A stretch of DNA of 64,000 nt. Origin: Candidatus Sulfopaludibacter sp. SbA3 (GTDB lineage Bacteria > Acidobacteriota > Terriglobia > Bryobacterales > Bryobacteraceae). Where the stretch lies: the NCBI GenBank assembly GCA_945890485.1, contig CAMDCN010000002.1, positions 62,001 through 126,000 of the forward strand, in the 5' to 3' direction. Within the stretch, counting starts at the first letter, position 1. Each line of letters begins with the position of its first letter. Shown piece after piece: positions 45,436-53,830 of this stretch. Made by a program: the position numbers and the translations under genes. The notes beneath the pieces were generated by a model. That model was not told the DNA's origin. It did no database searches and worked only from the letters and a program-made list of their open reading frames with translations.

Positions 45436-45815
45436 AAAACCAGCAGGTCCTTAGCCGACGGGAACGTCAGATCATGGACATCGTCTTCCAGCGTGGCTCC
45501 GCCACCGCGGCCGACGTCCTGGCCGGTCTTCCGGATCCGCCATCGTATTCAGCCGTCCGCGCTCTCCTGCGGACACTCGTCGACAAAGGCCATCTCACGC
45601 ATCGCCTCGATGGACTGAAGTACGTCTACCTCCCGACGCTTGCCCCCGCCGAAGCGAAGCACTCCGCCCTGCAACACCTCCTTCAAACGTTCTTTCGCAA
45701 TTCACCCACGCAGGTCGTTGCCGCCCTGCTCGACGTATCCGCCGCCGAACTCACTCGCGATGATCTGGATCGCATGGCCGCTTTGATCGAACGAGCTCGC
45801 AAAGAAGGACGGTGA
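45429..45815 (+). CDS. BlaI/MecI-family transcriptional repressor
   Basis: 128 aa with GTG start. LSRRERQIMDIVFQRGSATAADVLAGL, SYSAVRALLRTLVDKGHLTHRLDGLKYVYLP is the winged helix of BlaI/MecI/CopY, and the C-terminal helices (QHLLQTFFRNSPTQVVAALL) are the dimerisation part with the BlaR-cleavable region. It sits 1 bp before a BlaR1/M56-type gene, the normal pairing. The start lies inside a perfect palindrome. Confidence 0.95.
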   Translation: MLENQQVLSRRERQIMDIVFQRGSATAADVLAGLPDPPSYSAVRALLRTLVDKGHLTHRLDGLKYVYLPTLAPAEAKHSALQHLLQTFFRNSPTQVVAALLDVSAAELTRDDLDRMAALIERARKEGR

Positions 45816-45816
45816 T

Positions 45817-47328
45817 ATGGATCTCCTTTCTATAGCCCTCAAAAGCACGCTCCTGCTCGCCTCGGCCGCATTGGTTACGCAGTTCCTCCGCCGTCAATCC
45901 GCCGCCGCGCGTCACCTCGTCTGGCTCCTGGCCTTCGCCGCACTGCCTCTGTTGCCACTCCTCACCCGCACGCTGCCATCGCTCCCGATCGCCGCCCCGG
46001 CTCTGTTGTTCAGTACGACCGTCACAGCCGGCGCCCCGCAGGCATCCGGAATTCCTGTCGCCACCTCGGTTCGTGTGAATCTACTCACCCTCTGGGCCCT
46101 TGGCGCAGCCCTAATGCTGCTGCATCTCGCAGGCGCCCTGTTCCTTCTCCGCCGCCTCCGGCGACAAGCAACCGGCCGCCATCCCATTCTGCGCACCGCG
46201 CCCCCTGGCGCTATGCCGCTGACGTTTGGCTTCTTCCGGCCGATCATTCTGCTCCCGGCCGATGCCTCCGAATGGCCGGCCACCCTTCGCCGTCACGTCG
46301 TACTCCATGAAATCGCTCACATCCGCCGTCATGATTTCGCCGCGCAGTTGTTCGCACGCTGTGTTCTCGCCGTGTTTTGGTGGCAACCGCTGGCATGGTA
46401 CGCATGGCGGCGTTTGATGGCCGAGCGGGAAATCGCCGCCGACGACCTCGTCCTGAACCGTGGCGTTCATCCTTCGGAGTACGCGCAGCACCTGCTCAGC
46501 GTTGCCGCTGCGTTTCCCCCGGCTCCCTTTGCAATCGCCATGGCACGGCGGCTTCCGCTGGAGGCCAGGCTCCAGTCAATCCTTTCGGCAGGTACCGTCC
46601 GCACCGCGCCCGGCAAGTCCGCCACCGTTTTCGCCATCCTGGTGTGTTGCGTGGCGCTGCTGCCATTGGCCACGATCAGCGCCCAGCCGCCGCAGCCGAA
46701 TCCACCCGCACTGACGCAGGGGATCGACGCGCTACAACGCAAGTCTTACGACGAAGCATTCAGAAGCTTTGGTACATTAGACCCGGCCCGCGCCGCCCTC
46801 TGGCAGGCCATTACCCGCGAACGGCAGGGCCAAGCGGCGGCTGCCGAGGAGCTCTTCGAACTGGCGTCGTCCCTTTATGCTGGAAATGATGCCGCGCAAG
46901 TTGTCGCTCTGCAGCTATATGCTCGCTTCCTGATGGCGCAACCCGGCCGCGATGCCGCAGTCCAGGCGGTGCAGGCCCGGCTGGTACCCATCAACGCGCG
47001 CCTCCGCGCACAATCGCGGACTGTTCCGCCGTCGCCGGAAGTACGCCGGATTGGCGGAGCTGTTTCATCGCCTCGCGTGCTGACGAAGGTGGAGCCGCAA
47101 TATTCCGAAGAAGCTCGCGCGGCAAAACTGGAGGGCACGGTGGTACTATCCGTCGAGATCGACCCTACCGGGACACCTCGCAACGTCCGCGTGATTCGTG
47201 GTCTTGGCCTGGGACTGGACGAGCGGGCCCGCGAGGCCGTGGCTACCTGGCGATTCGAGCCCGGCCGCGAAAACGGTCAGCCGGTCGCGGTGGGAGCAAC
47301 CGTTGAAGTCAACTTCCGGCTCCTCTAA
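45817..47328 (+). CDS. BlaR1-type M56 peptidase fused to a TonB C-terminal domain
   Basis: 503 aa. Four membrane segments surround an M56 zinc protease with His164-Glu-Ile-Ala-His168 and downstream REIAADDLVL (third ligand Glu). After the last membrane segment (TVFAILVCCVALLPLATISA) a TPR-like region (residues 300-390) leads to a TonB C-terminal domain (EGTVVLSVEIDPTGTPRNVRV...WRFEPGRENGQPV). There is no penicillin-binding sensor, so it probably senses another signal, and the protease would cleave the BlaI-like repressor. Confidence 0.92.
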   Translation: MDLLSIALKSTLLLASAALVTQFLRRQSAAARHLVWLLAFAALPLLPLLTRTLPSLPIAAPALLFSTTVTAGAPQASGIPVATSVRVNLLTLWALGAALMLLHLAGALFLLRRLRRQATGRHPILRTAPPGAMPLTFGFFRPIILLPADASEWPATLRRHVVLHEIAHIRRHDFAAQLFARCVLAVFWWQPLAWYAWRRLMAEREIAADDLVLNRGVHPSEYAQHLLSVAAAFPPAPFAIAMARRLPLEARLQSILSAGTVRTAPGKSATVFAILVCCVALLPLATISAQPPQPNPPALTQGIDALQRKSYDEAFRSFGTLDPARAALWQAITRERQGQAAAAEELFELASSLYAGNDAAQVVALQLYARFLMAQPGRDAAVQAVQARLVPINARLRAQSRTVPPSPEVRRIGGAVSSPRVLTKVEPQYSEEARAAKLEGTVVLSVEIDPTGTPRNVRVIRGLGLGLDERAREAVATWRFEPGRENGQPVAVGATVEVNFRLL

Positions 47329-47333
47329 CCGCC

Positions 47334-47891
47334 GTGCGACTGCTGCTGCCCGTTCTCCTGCTCCTAACCGGTTGCGCCAACCGGACTCCTCTACTGGTGA
47401 CTTCGCCGTCCCGCGAGTACTTTGATCTTCAACCGGGGCAGACTCTTCGCGTCATCACTCCACTGCTCCGGTCCGGAGGTCTCCAGTTGGCCGGTCCTTC
47501 CGCCCCCACGCGCCGATCCGAAGCCGGCCTCCCAATAACGGTCGACTCGGGAGGCGATTTCCTCGGCTACGAAGAGTCGTTCTACACGGTTTCTCCTGGC
47601 CTCCGCATCATCTTTAGCCGCGCTGAATCGGTGATTGAGGGAGTGCGCACGCCGCAACCGCATCCCCGGGTCGCTATCTTCCGCCTCTCCCGCCGCGCGC
47701 GCCACGTCCGTCTGCTCTACCTACTTCGATCGAGTCAGGCCGATCACAACATGGCCATCCTAGCCGCCCCGGACGCCGAGACCCTGGAGCGGCTTACCGC
47801 CGCCATCCGCGCCAACCCAGCCACCGCCTGCCAAGCTCCGCGATGCACGTGGGTCCCCGCGGGAATCGCCGTTCGCCCGCTCAACATGTGA
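47334..47891 (+). CDS. Small lipoprotein of unknown function
   Basis: 185 aa, GTG start 5 bp after the M56 gene. VRLLLPVLLLLTGC is a clear lipoprotein signal (lipobox LTGC). The mature part is strand-rich with two Cys near the C-terminus (ATACQAPRCTWVP) that may form a disulfide. I do not recognise a family. It is likely in the BlaI/BlaR operon and could be an effector of that system. Confidence 0.72.
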   Translation: MRLLLPVLLLLTGCANRTPLLVTSPSREYFDLQPGQTLRVITPLLRSGGLQLAGPSAPTRRSEAGLPITVDSGGDFLGYEESFYTVSPGLRIIFSRAESVIEGVRTPQPHPRVAIFRLSRRARHVRLLYLLRSSQADHNMAILAAPDAETLERLTAAIRANPATACQAPRCTWVPAGIAVRPLNM

Positions 47892-47904
47892 GAAACTGGG
47901 CCCC

Positions 47905-48459
47905 GTGGAGCCCGTCACGCAACTTCTCCTCCGCCTTCGCGAAGGCGATGAACAGGCGCGCGAACAGCTCTTCCCCCTCATCTACAACGAACTCCGCCGC
48001 GTCGCCGGCGCCCTCCTCCGCCGCGAAGCGCCCGGCCATACCCTCGCCCCCACCGCCCTTGTCCACGAAGCGTACCTTCGCCTCGCCGACGCCGACCACC
48101 TCGACGCCAACTCCCGCTCCCACTTCCTCGGCATCGCCGCCCGCGCCATGCGCCACATCCTCGTCGACCACGCCCGCTCCCGCGATGCCGCCAAACGCGG
48201 CGGCGGCCTCCAAAAAGTCACCCTCGAAGAACAGCTCGTCTACTCCCCCGATCACGCCCCCCAGATCGTCGCCCTCCACAACGCCCTGGAAGAACTCGCC
48301 CGCCTCGACCCCCGCAAAGCCCAAGTCATCGAACTTCGCTACTTCGGTGGCCTCGAAGGCGAAGAGATCGCCCAAGTCCTCAACATCGGCCGCGCCACCG
48401 TTACCCGCGACCTCCGCACCGCCCAGGCCTGGCTAGCCCAAGCCCTGCGCCAGGAGTAA
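47905..48459 (+). CDS. ECF-family RNA polymerase sigma factor
   Basis: 184 aa with GTG start. Region 2 is ARRELFPLIYNELRRVAG-like text (QLFPLIYNELRRVAGALLRRE), with TALVHEAYLRLAD and SHFLGIAARAMRHILVDHAR. Region 4 is LDPRKAQVIELRYFGGLEGEE then IAQVLNIGRATVTRDLRTAQAWL. This is the ECF subgroup found in Acidobacteria and Planctomycetes paired with a Ser/Thr kinase. The kinase follows after 3 bp and presumably controls it. Confidence 0.94.
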   Translation: MEPVTQLLLRLREGDEQAREQLFPLIYNELRRVAGALLRREAPGHTLAPTALVHEAYLRLADADHLDANSRSHFLGIAARAMRHILVDHARSRDAAKRGGGLQKVTLEEQLVYSPDHAPQIVALHNALEELARLDPRKAQVIELRYFGGLEGEEIAQVLNIGRATVTRDLRTAQAWLAQALRQE

Positions 48460-48462
48460 ACC

Positions 48463-50610
48463 GTGTCCCCGGAGCAGTTCCAGCAAATCGACGCCCTGTT
48501 CCTCGCCGCCGCCGACCTGCCTCCTACCCAACGCACCGCCTTTCTCGCCACCGTCGATCCCGTCCTCCGCCCCGCGGTCGAAGTCCTGCTCGCTCACGAC
48601 GCTGGCGCCGAGGCCCAGCTCGATGCCGTGCTCCAAAACGCGGTCGACGATCTCGAAACCCCTTCCGACATCGGCCTCCGCGTGGGACCCTATCTGCTCA
48701 TCCGCGAACTCGGCCACGGTGGCATGGGCACCGTCTATCAAGCCGTCCGCTCCGATGGCGAATATCTCCAAACCGTCGCCGTCAAGCTCGTCCGCCGCGG
48801 CATGGACTCCGCCGCCATCCTCCAACGCTTCCGCACCGAGCGCCAGATTCTCGCCGCTCTTACCCATCCAAATATCGCGGCTCTGCTCGATGGCGGCACC
48901 GCGCCCGATGGCCGCCCTTATCTGGTCATGGAGTACATCGACGGCGATACGCTCCTTCGTTACGCCGTCGCCCGGGGCCTCGACACCACCGCCCGTCTAG
49001 AACTCTTTCTCCCCGTCTGCCGCGCCGTTCACTACGCCCATCGCCAGCAGGTACTCCATCGCGACCTCAAACCCGGCAATATCATGGTGAACGCGGAAGG
49101 CATCCCCAAGCTCCTCGACTTCGGCATCGCCAAGCTGCTCCTGAACGAACTCGTCCCCGGCGGTGCACCGGTCACCGAAACCCAAGTCCGCCTCCTCACT
49201 CCGGACTACGCGAGCCCCGAGCAACTCGCCGGCCTCGAACTCTCACCCGCCACGGACATCTATTCGCTCGGCGTCCTTCTGCATGAACTGCTCACCGGTG
49301 AGCGTCCCGCGCCCACCGGTTCCACGAATCCACATCTCCCTCGCGACATCGCCAATATCATCGCCTACGCGCTCCGGCCCGAGCCCTCCCGGCGCTACCC
49401 CTCCGCCGAAGCCTTCGCCGAGGATCTTGAACGGTTCCTGGCTGGGGCGCCGATTCACGCGCGCCGGGAGAATGTTTTCTATCGTGCCCGCCGTACACTC
49501 CGCCGTCATTGGCTGCCAGCCGCGGCCACCCTCGGCCTCGTGATCGGTTTAGCCACCACGGCCTTCAATCTCTCGGAACAGGGGCCTCCGGCGGCTGCCG
49601 TCGCGGCCTGCCTGCGTGGGGAACAACTGCTCCGCGTAGACCTGCGAGCTACGGAAGCCGGCCCTGGCCTGCCCCGCAGTCTCCGCGGGTCGATCGCTGC
49701 GTTTGAAGCTGCGATTGCCGCCGACCCCACGTATGAACGCGCCTGGGCGGGCCTCGCCGAAGCGGCCGAGTACGCCCTCGACTTCGATCAAAGCCAGGCC
49801 GAGGCGCTCACCGCGAAGGCCGAACTGGCCACCCGGCGTGCCATCGCGCTCAACCCTCACTCCGCCACGACTCTCGCGGTTGATGGCCGTCTCCACTTCC
49901 GTGCCTGGCGTTTGGCGGCCGCCGCGGAAGGCCTCGGCCGTGCCGTCGAGGCAGACCCCGCCCAGGCCTTCGTCGTCAGTGAGTACGGCCAGGTGCTGGT
50001 CCTCCTCGGCCGCTATGCAGAGGCCATCACCGCGCTTGAACGCACGATCGCCATTCATAATCAGGCAGGCTCCTCGTCCATCGGTGTCGGCATTCGTCCG
50101 CAGTTGCCTCCGCTCACGCAGCTCAGCAACGTCCTTATCCATAGCGGCCGCATCGCGGAGGCGATCGATCGGGCCGACTATGCCGTCAGTCTCCAAGCCA
50201 ACAATGGCCCTACCCGCACCGCGGCTGGCCGGGCGTACGAGGCCGCCGGCGACCTCGCCCGCGCCGAGAAGGAGTATCGCACCGCCATGCTGATGAGCCC
50301 CGGCGACCCTGGGCTTCCCGCCGAGCTCGGATTCCTTTATGCCCGTCAGAACCGGCGCCCCGAGGCGTTGGCCATGCTCCGAGAACTCGAGACGTTCCAA
50401 GCCGCCGGCCGACCCATGCATACGCTGATCGCGCGACTGCAGTTTGCCCTCGGCGACACGGCCGCGGCACTCCGCCATATCGACGAAGCCGAGCGCCGCC
50501 GCGAAGCTGTGCTGCTCGCCATGCTGGTGGATCCCCGGATGTCCCGATGGCTATCGGAGCCCCGGCTTCAATCACTCGCCGCCCGCGTCGGCGTCGTTCG
50601 TCCTCAATAG
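48463..50610 (+). CDS. Ser/Thr protein kinase with membrane segment and TPR tail
   Basis: 715 aa, GTG start. After a short N-terminal helical part the kinase domain has the glycine loop GHGGMG (84-89), Lys108, HRDLKPGN with catalytic Asp201 and DFG at 219-221, and TPDYASPEQL as the activation/P+1 loop. A membrane segment lies near residues 350-368 (WLPAAATLGLVIGLATTAF). The outside part is TPR-like from 385 to the end. It pairs with the ECF sigma factor. Confidence 0.95.
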   Translation: MSPEQFQQIDALFLAAADLPPTQRTAFLATVDPVLRPAVEVLLAHDAGAEAQLDAVLQNAVDDLETPSDIGLRVGPYLLIRELGHGGMGTVYQAVRSDGEYLQTVAVKLVRRGMDSAAILQRFRTERQILAALTHPNIAALLDGGTAPDGRPYLVMEYIDGDTLLRYAVARGLDTTARLELFLPVCRAVHYAHRQQVLHRDLKPGNIMVNAEGIPKLLDFGIAKLLLNELVPGGAPVTETQVRLLTPDYASPEQLAGLELSPATDIYSLGVLLHELLTGERPAPTGSTNPHLPRDIANIIAYALRPEPSRRYPSAEAFAEDLERFLAGAPIHARRENVFYRARRTLRRHWLPAAATLGLVIGLATTAFNLSEQGPPAAAVAACLRGEQLLRVDLRATEAGPGLPRSLRGSIAAFEAAIAADPTYERAWAGLAEAAEYALDFDQSQAEALTAKAELATRRAIALNPHSATTLAVDGRLHFRAWRLAAAAEGLGRAVEADPAQAFVVSEYGQVLVLLGRYAEAITALERTIAIHNQAGSSSIGVGIRPQLPPLTQLSNVLIHSGRIAEAIDRADYAVSLQANNGPTRTAAGRAYEAAGDLARAEKEYRTAMLMSPGDPGLPAELGFLYARQNRRPEALAMLRELETFQAAGRPMHTLIARLQFALGDTAAALRHIDEAERRREAVLLAMLVDPRMSRWLSEPRLQSLAARVGVVRPQ

Positions 50611-51008
50611 AGGTTGCTCACGGTGCCGTCGGCCAGTATTCGAACCCGGCGGTTGAAATCCACGGCCGCACTTCTGGGCCGCACCGCCTCCTGGCAAAGC
50701 GTAACCCAGACAGATTCCTCGGCCAGCGACGGGGGGTGGGCCAACGCCGCGCGAACAACCCGCAACACCAGTGCGCCAAGCAACATCTGCTGCGCCGGAC
50801 CGGCGCCGCGTTGGCGGTAGCCTTGGATCATGCTGCGTAGCAGCACGCGGAGGCGTTCCGGGTCACCGAGGTGATTCAGAATTGATTCCCAAACGGCGCA
50901 TAGGTGCGCATAGTCGTCCCGAACGAGTTGCGGCTCCAACAAAGATAGGTCGTTCAAAAATACGGCAGCCGCCTGTTCGGCAGGCGCTACGCTGACGGCG
51001 TTGGACAT
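50604..51008 (-). CDS. Conserved-looking small helical protein, unknown
   Basis: 134 aa, predicted all-helical (LLEPQLVRDDYAHLCAVWESIL, ERLRVLLRSMIQGYRQRG, AQQMLLGALVLRVVRAALA). No family recognised and no signal peptide. It is convergent with the kinase gene, overlapping it by 7 bp. Codon use is normal, which supports a real gene. Confidence 0.55.
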   Translation of the reverse strand: MSNAVSVAPAEQAAAVFLNDLSLLEPQLVRDDYAHLCAVWESILNHLGDPERLRVLLRSMIQGYRQRGAGPAQQMLLGALVLRVVRAALAHPPSLAEESVWVTLCQEAVRPRSAAVDFNRRVRILADGTVSNLY

Positions 51009-51063
51009 TCGTGGTTCTCTGTTTCCGTATGCGGATTCGTCAGCCCATCTGGCTCATGCTCAT

Positions 51064-52368
51064 TTAAAGCTCAAGGTCCTCCCTCGAGATCAACACTCGA
51101 TCCACCCGATTCCCCTCCATGGCCGTCACCTCGAACTTCCACCCATCGATGGTGAAGGAGTCACCAGCCGTGGGAATCCGGTGGAGATGCGCCAGCACCA
51201 GGCCGCCCAAGGTCGTAAATCCATCCTCCTCGCCGGGCACCTCCCGCCACTCGAGCGCCTCCTTCACGTCGGAAATCGGCATCGCGCCGTCCACCTGCCA
51301 AGTGCCATCCGGCAACTTCGTGATCCGTGATCGCACGCCTTCGCCCGGACCCCGCAGGTCACCCACCACGGCCTGCAGCAGGTCGGTTAAAGTCACCATG
51401 CCGTCGATACCGCCGTGCTCATCCACCACCAGCGCCATCTGTTCGCCGGTCTCCTGAAACTGCTCCAACACGTCCAGCGCCGGGGTCGTTTCCGGGACCA
51501 TCATGGGCGCCGTTGACAACGCCCGCAGATCCAGCGGCCGCCCCGATTCGAGCGCCATGAACAACTCCTTCACATGGACAATTCCGATGACCCCGTCCAG
51601 GTCACCGTCCACCACCGGAAACCGGGAATGCGTTGCCTGCCGGATCAGTTCGCGGTTCGTTTCCCACGGCGAGGCGATGTCGAGCCACACCACCTTTCCG
51701 CGCGGCTGCATCAGATCGACCACACGCCGGTCCCCGAGCCGGAACACGCCTTCCACCATCTCCTGCTCCGCCTCTTCAAACGTGCCGTGCTCGGTCCCTT
51801 GGGCAATCAGTACTTTGATTTCGTCTTCTGTCACCGGCGCATCATTACTCTGCCGGAAAGGAAGCAGCTTCATCACCAACTGTGTCGAAAACGTCAGGAA
51901 GCTTACGGCTGGCGAACCCACTCGCGACAGCCACCGCATCGGCGGCGCCAACGCAGTCGCGATTCCCTCGGCATTGCTGAGAGCCAGATTTTTGGGCACC
52001 AATTCGCCGATGATCAGCGAGAGGTACGTGATGATCAGCACGACTACCGTGATCGAGATCGAATCGCTGTAGGCCGCTACCTGCGGAAATTGCTTCAGGT
52101 ATACGGAGAACTTTTCTGCGATGGTAGCCCCGCCGAAAGCCCCGGCCAGCGTGCCGATCATCGTGATGCCCACCTGCACCGTCGAGAGGAAGTCGTGCGG
52201 ATTCGCCGCCAGTTCCAGCGCCACTGCCGCGCCCTTGCTGCCTTCTTCCGCCCGTTGCCGTAGCCGTGCTTTCCGCGAGGATACGACGGCCATCTCGGCC
52301 ATCGAGAAGATGCCGTTCGCGATCACCAGGAGAAGGATCAACGAAACCTCAAAGCCAATGTTACCCAT
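51064..52368 (-). CDS. CNNM/CorC-type hemolysin family membrane protein
   Basis: 434 aa. An N-terminal CNNM domain with three to four membrane segments (LILLLVIANGIFSMAEMAVVSSRKARL, GITMIGTLAGAFGGATIAE) is followed by two CBS domains (LMQPRGKVVWLDI..., VIGIVHVKELFMAL, ...VVDEHGGIDGMVTLTDLLQAVVGD) and a C-terminal CorC_HlyC domain. Members act in Mg2+/Co2+ efflux or homeostasis; hemolysin is a historic name. It follows rapZ by 10 bp as the last gene of a long operon. Confidence 0.94.
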   Translation of the reverse strand: MGNIGFEVSLILLLVIANGIFSMAEMAVVSSRKARLRQRAEEGSKGAAVALELAANPHDFLSTVQVGITMIGTLAGAFGGATIAEKFSVYLKQFPQVAAYSDSISITVVVLIITYLSLIIGELVPKNLALSNAEGIATALAPPMRWLSRVGSPAVSFLTFSTQLVMKLLPFRQSNDAPVTEDEIKVLIAQGTEHGTFEEAEQEMVEGVFRLGDRRVVDLMQPRGKVVWLDIASPWETNRELIRQATHSRFPVVDGDLDGVIGIVHVKELFMALESGRPLDLRALSTAPMMVPETTPALDVLEQFQETGEQMALVVDEHGGIDGMVTLTDLLQAVVGDLRGPGEGVRSRITKLPDGTWQVDGAMPISDVKEALEWREVPGEEDGFTTLGGLVLAHLHRIPTAGDSFTIDGWKFEVTAMEGNRVDRVLISREDLEL

Positions 52369-52378
52369 TGGCTTTATC

Positions 52379-53263
52379 TTACTTCTGAATGTCCCGGTGC
52401 AACCCTTTTACGCGATACCCCATCTTGCCCAATCGCTTCCGTATCTCTTCCGCCATCATCACGCTCCGATGATGCCCGCCCGTGCAACCAAAAGAAATGG
52501 TCAGGTAGCTCTTGCCCTCTTCGATGTAGTGCGGGAGAAGATACTCGAGCAGATCCGAGATCCGCTCCATAAACTCATTCGTCTGGGGGAAGCTGCGAAT
52601 GTACTTCGCAACGTTCGGATTCTTTCCGGTCAGGTCCTTATACTGCGGAATGTAGTTCGGATTCGGCAGAAACCGCACGTCGAACACCAGATCGGAATCC
52701 GGAGGAATCCCGTGCCGGTAGCCGAAGCTGGTTACGTAGATCAGAATCTGGGTCTCGTCCCGCCCGGCGCCAAACTTCTCTCCGATCACCTCGCGCAGCT
52801 CATGGACGTTGAACTTTGACGTGTTCAACACGATATCGGCCAGCGCCCGGATCGGCTCGAGAACCTGCCGCTCCTCCTTCACGCTGGTGGCCACGCTACG
52901 GTCTCCGCCGAGTGGGTGCGGCCGCCGCGTCTCACTGAAGCGGCGCATCAGCGAGGAGTCGTCGGCCTCCAGGAACAGCAATTTGGTGGGCAGCGCTTTC
53001 TGGATCTGCTCGTACATTGCGGGGAAGCGCCGCATCGCCTCGCCCTCCCGCACGTCCACCACCAACGCCGCCGAAGCAATCTGCGGACTGCTCCCGGTCA
53101 ACTCGGCGAACTTGGGAATCAGCTCCAGCGGCAAATTGTCCACCGAGTAATAGCCCAGATCCTCCAGCGCCTTCAGCGCCGTTCCTTTCCCGGAACCGCT
53201 CATGCCCGTGATGATCACGAGCTCTGAGCGGCCGGCCTGTTTGATCGGGGTCTTCTTCGCCAC
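52379..53263 (-). CDS. rapZ: RNase adapter protein RapZ
   Basis: 294 aa, full length. Walker A is G20-MSGSGKG, then TALKALEDLGYYSVDNLPLELIP, and the C-terminal GCTGGHHRSVMMAEEI motif and ARDETQ-like middle segment identify RapZ/YvcJ. In enterobacteria it binds GlcN6P and the GlmZ/GlmY RNAs and guides RNase E; elsewhere the role is less clear. It lies next to hpf and rpoN, the conserved cluster in which it is usually found; ptsN is absent. Confidence 0.96.
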   Translation of the reverse strand: MAKKTPIKQAGRSELVIITGMSGSGKGTALKALEDLGYYSVDNLPLELIPKFAELTGSSPQIASAALVVDVREGEAMRRFPAMYEQIQKALPTKLLFLEADDSSLMRRFSETRRPHPLGGDRSVATSVKEERQVLEPIRALADIVLNTSKFNVHELREVIGEKFGAGRDETQILIYVTSFGYRHGIPPDSDLVFDVRFLPNPNYIPQYKDLTGKNPNVAKYIRSFPQTNEFMERISDLLEYLLPHYIEEGKSYLTISFGCTGGHHRSVMMAEEIRKRLGKMGYRVKGLHRDIQK

Positions 53264-53274
53264 TGGAAACCTGA

Positions 53275-53823
53275 TTATGCCTGGAAGAAGTCGAAATCGC
53301 CATCCGCCCGGCGGATGACCACACTGATCCCTTCCGTCTCCGAATCCCGGAACGCGACGTACGGAACGCTCTTGCGGATCGCCACCAGCACCGCTTCGTC
53401 CACGCTCATCGGCTTCTTGCTGACCTTGGCGGCATGAACTTTCGGGCCGGCCGGCTTCGCGGGGGCCTTCTTCGCAGCCTCTTTAGCTGCCTCTTTGGCG
53501 ACCGTCTCCACCAGCTTCACGCCCACGCGCACCGTATCGCGCCGCTTCTCGCGCAGCTTGATCACCTGCTTTTCGAGCTTGTCGAGCGCCTCGGTGAGCG
53601 CCGGCAGATAGGCCGGCCCCTTCGCGATCGAAACCAGCGAGTGATTCTGGAAATTCACCGTGATCTCGGCCTTCTTCTGGCGCTTGTCGGGGTTCAGGAT
53701 CACATGAGCTTCCTTCTCCCCCTTGCCATCGATCATCTTGCCAAGCTTGACGAACCGCTTTTCGAGCTTCGCGAGTTGAGCGGCGGTTAACTCTCCGTTA
53801 CCGCCGGTGTAGTGCAGATTCAT
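53275..53823 (-). CDS. hpf: Long-form ribosome hibernation promoting factor
   Basis: 182 aa. The N-terminal domain (LHYTGGNGELTAAQLAKLEKR, AHVILNPDKRQKKAEITVNFQNHSLV) is the ribosome-binding HPF/RaiA fold. A Lys/Ala-rich linker (about 100-135) leads to a C-terminal domain (KPMSVDEAVLVAIRKSVPYVAFRDSETEGISVVIRRADGDF) resembling the dimerising domain of long HPF, which forms 100S ribosomes in stationary phase. Its place between rpoN and rapZ is conserved. Confidence 0.93.
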   Translation of the reverse strand: MNLHYTGGNGELTAAQLAKLEKRFVKLGKMIDGKGEKEAHVILNPDKRQKKAEITVNFQNHSLVSIAKGPAYLPALTEALDKLEKQVIKLREKRRDTVRVGVKLVETVAKEAAKEAAKKAPAKPAGPKVHAAKVSKKPMSVDEAVLVAIRKSVPYVAFRDSETEGISVVIRRADGDFDFFQA

Positions 53824-53830
53824 AGTCGAT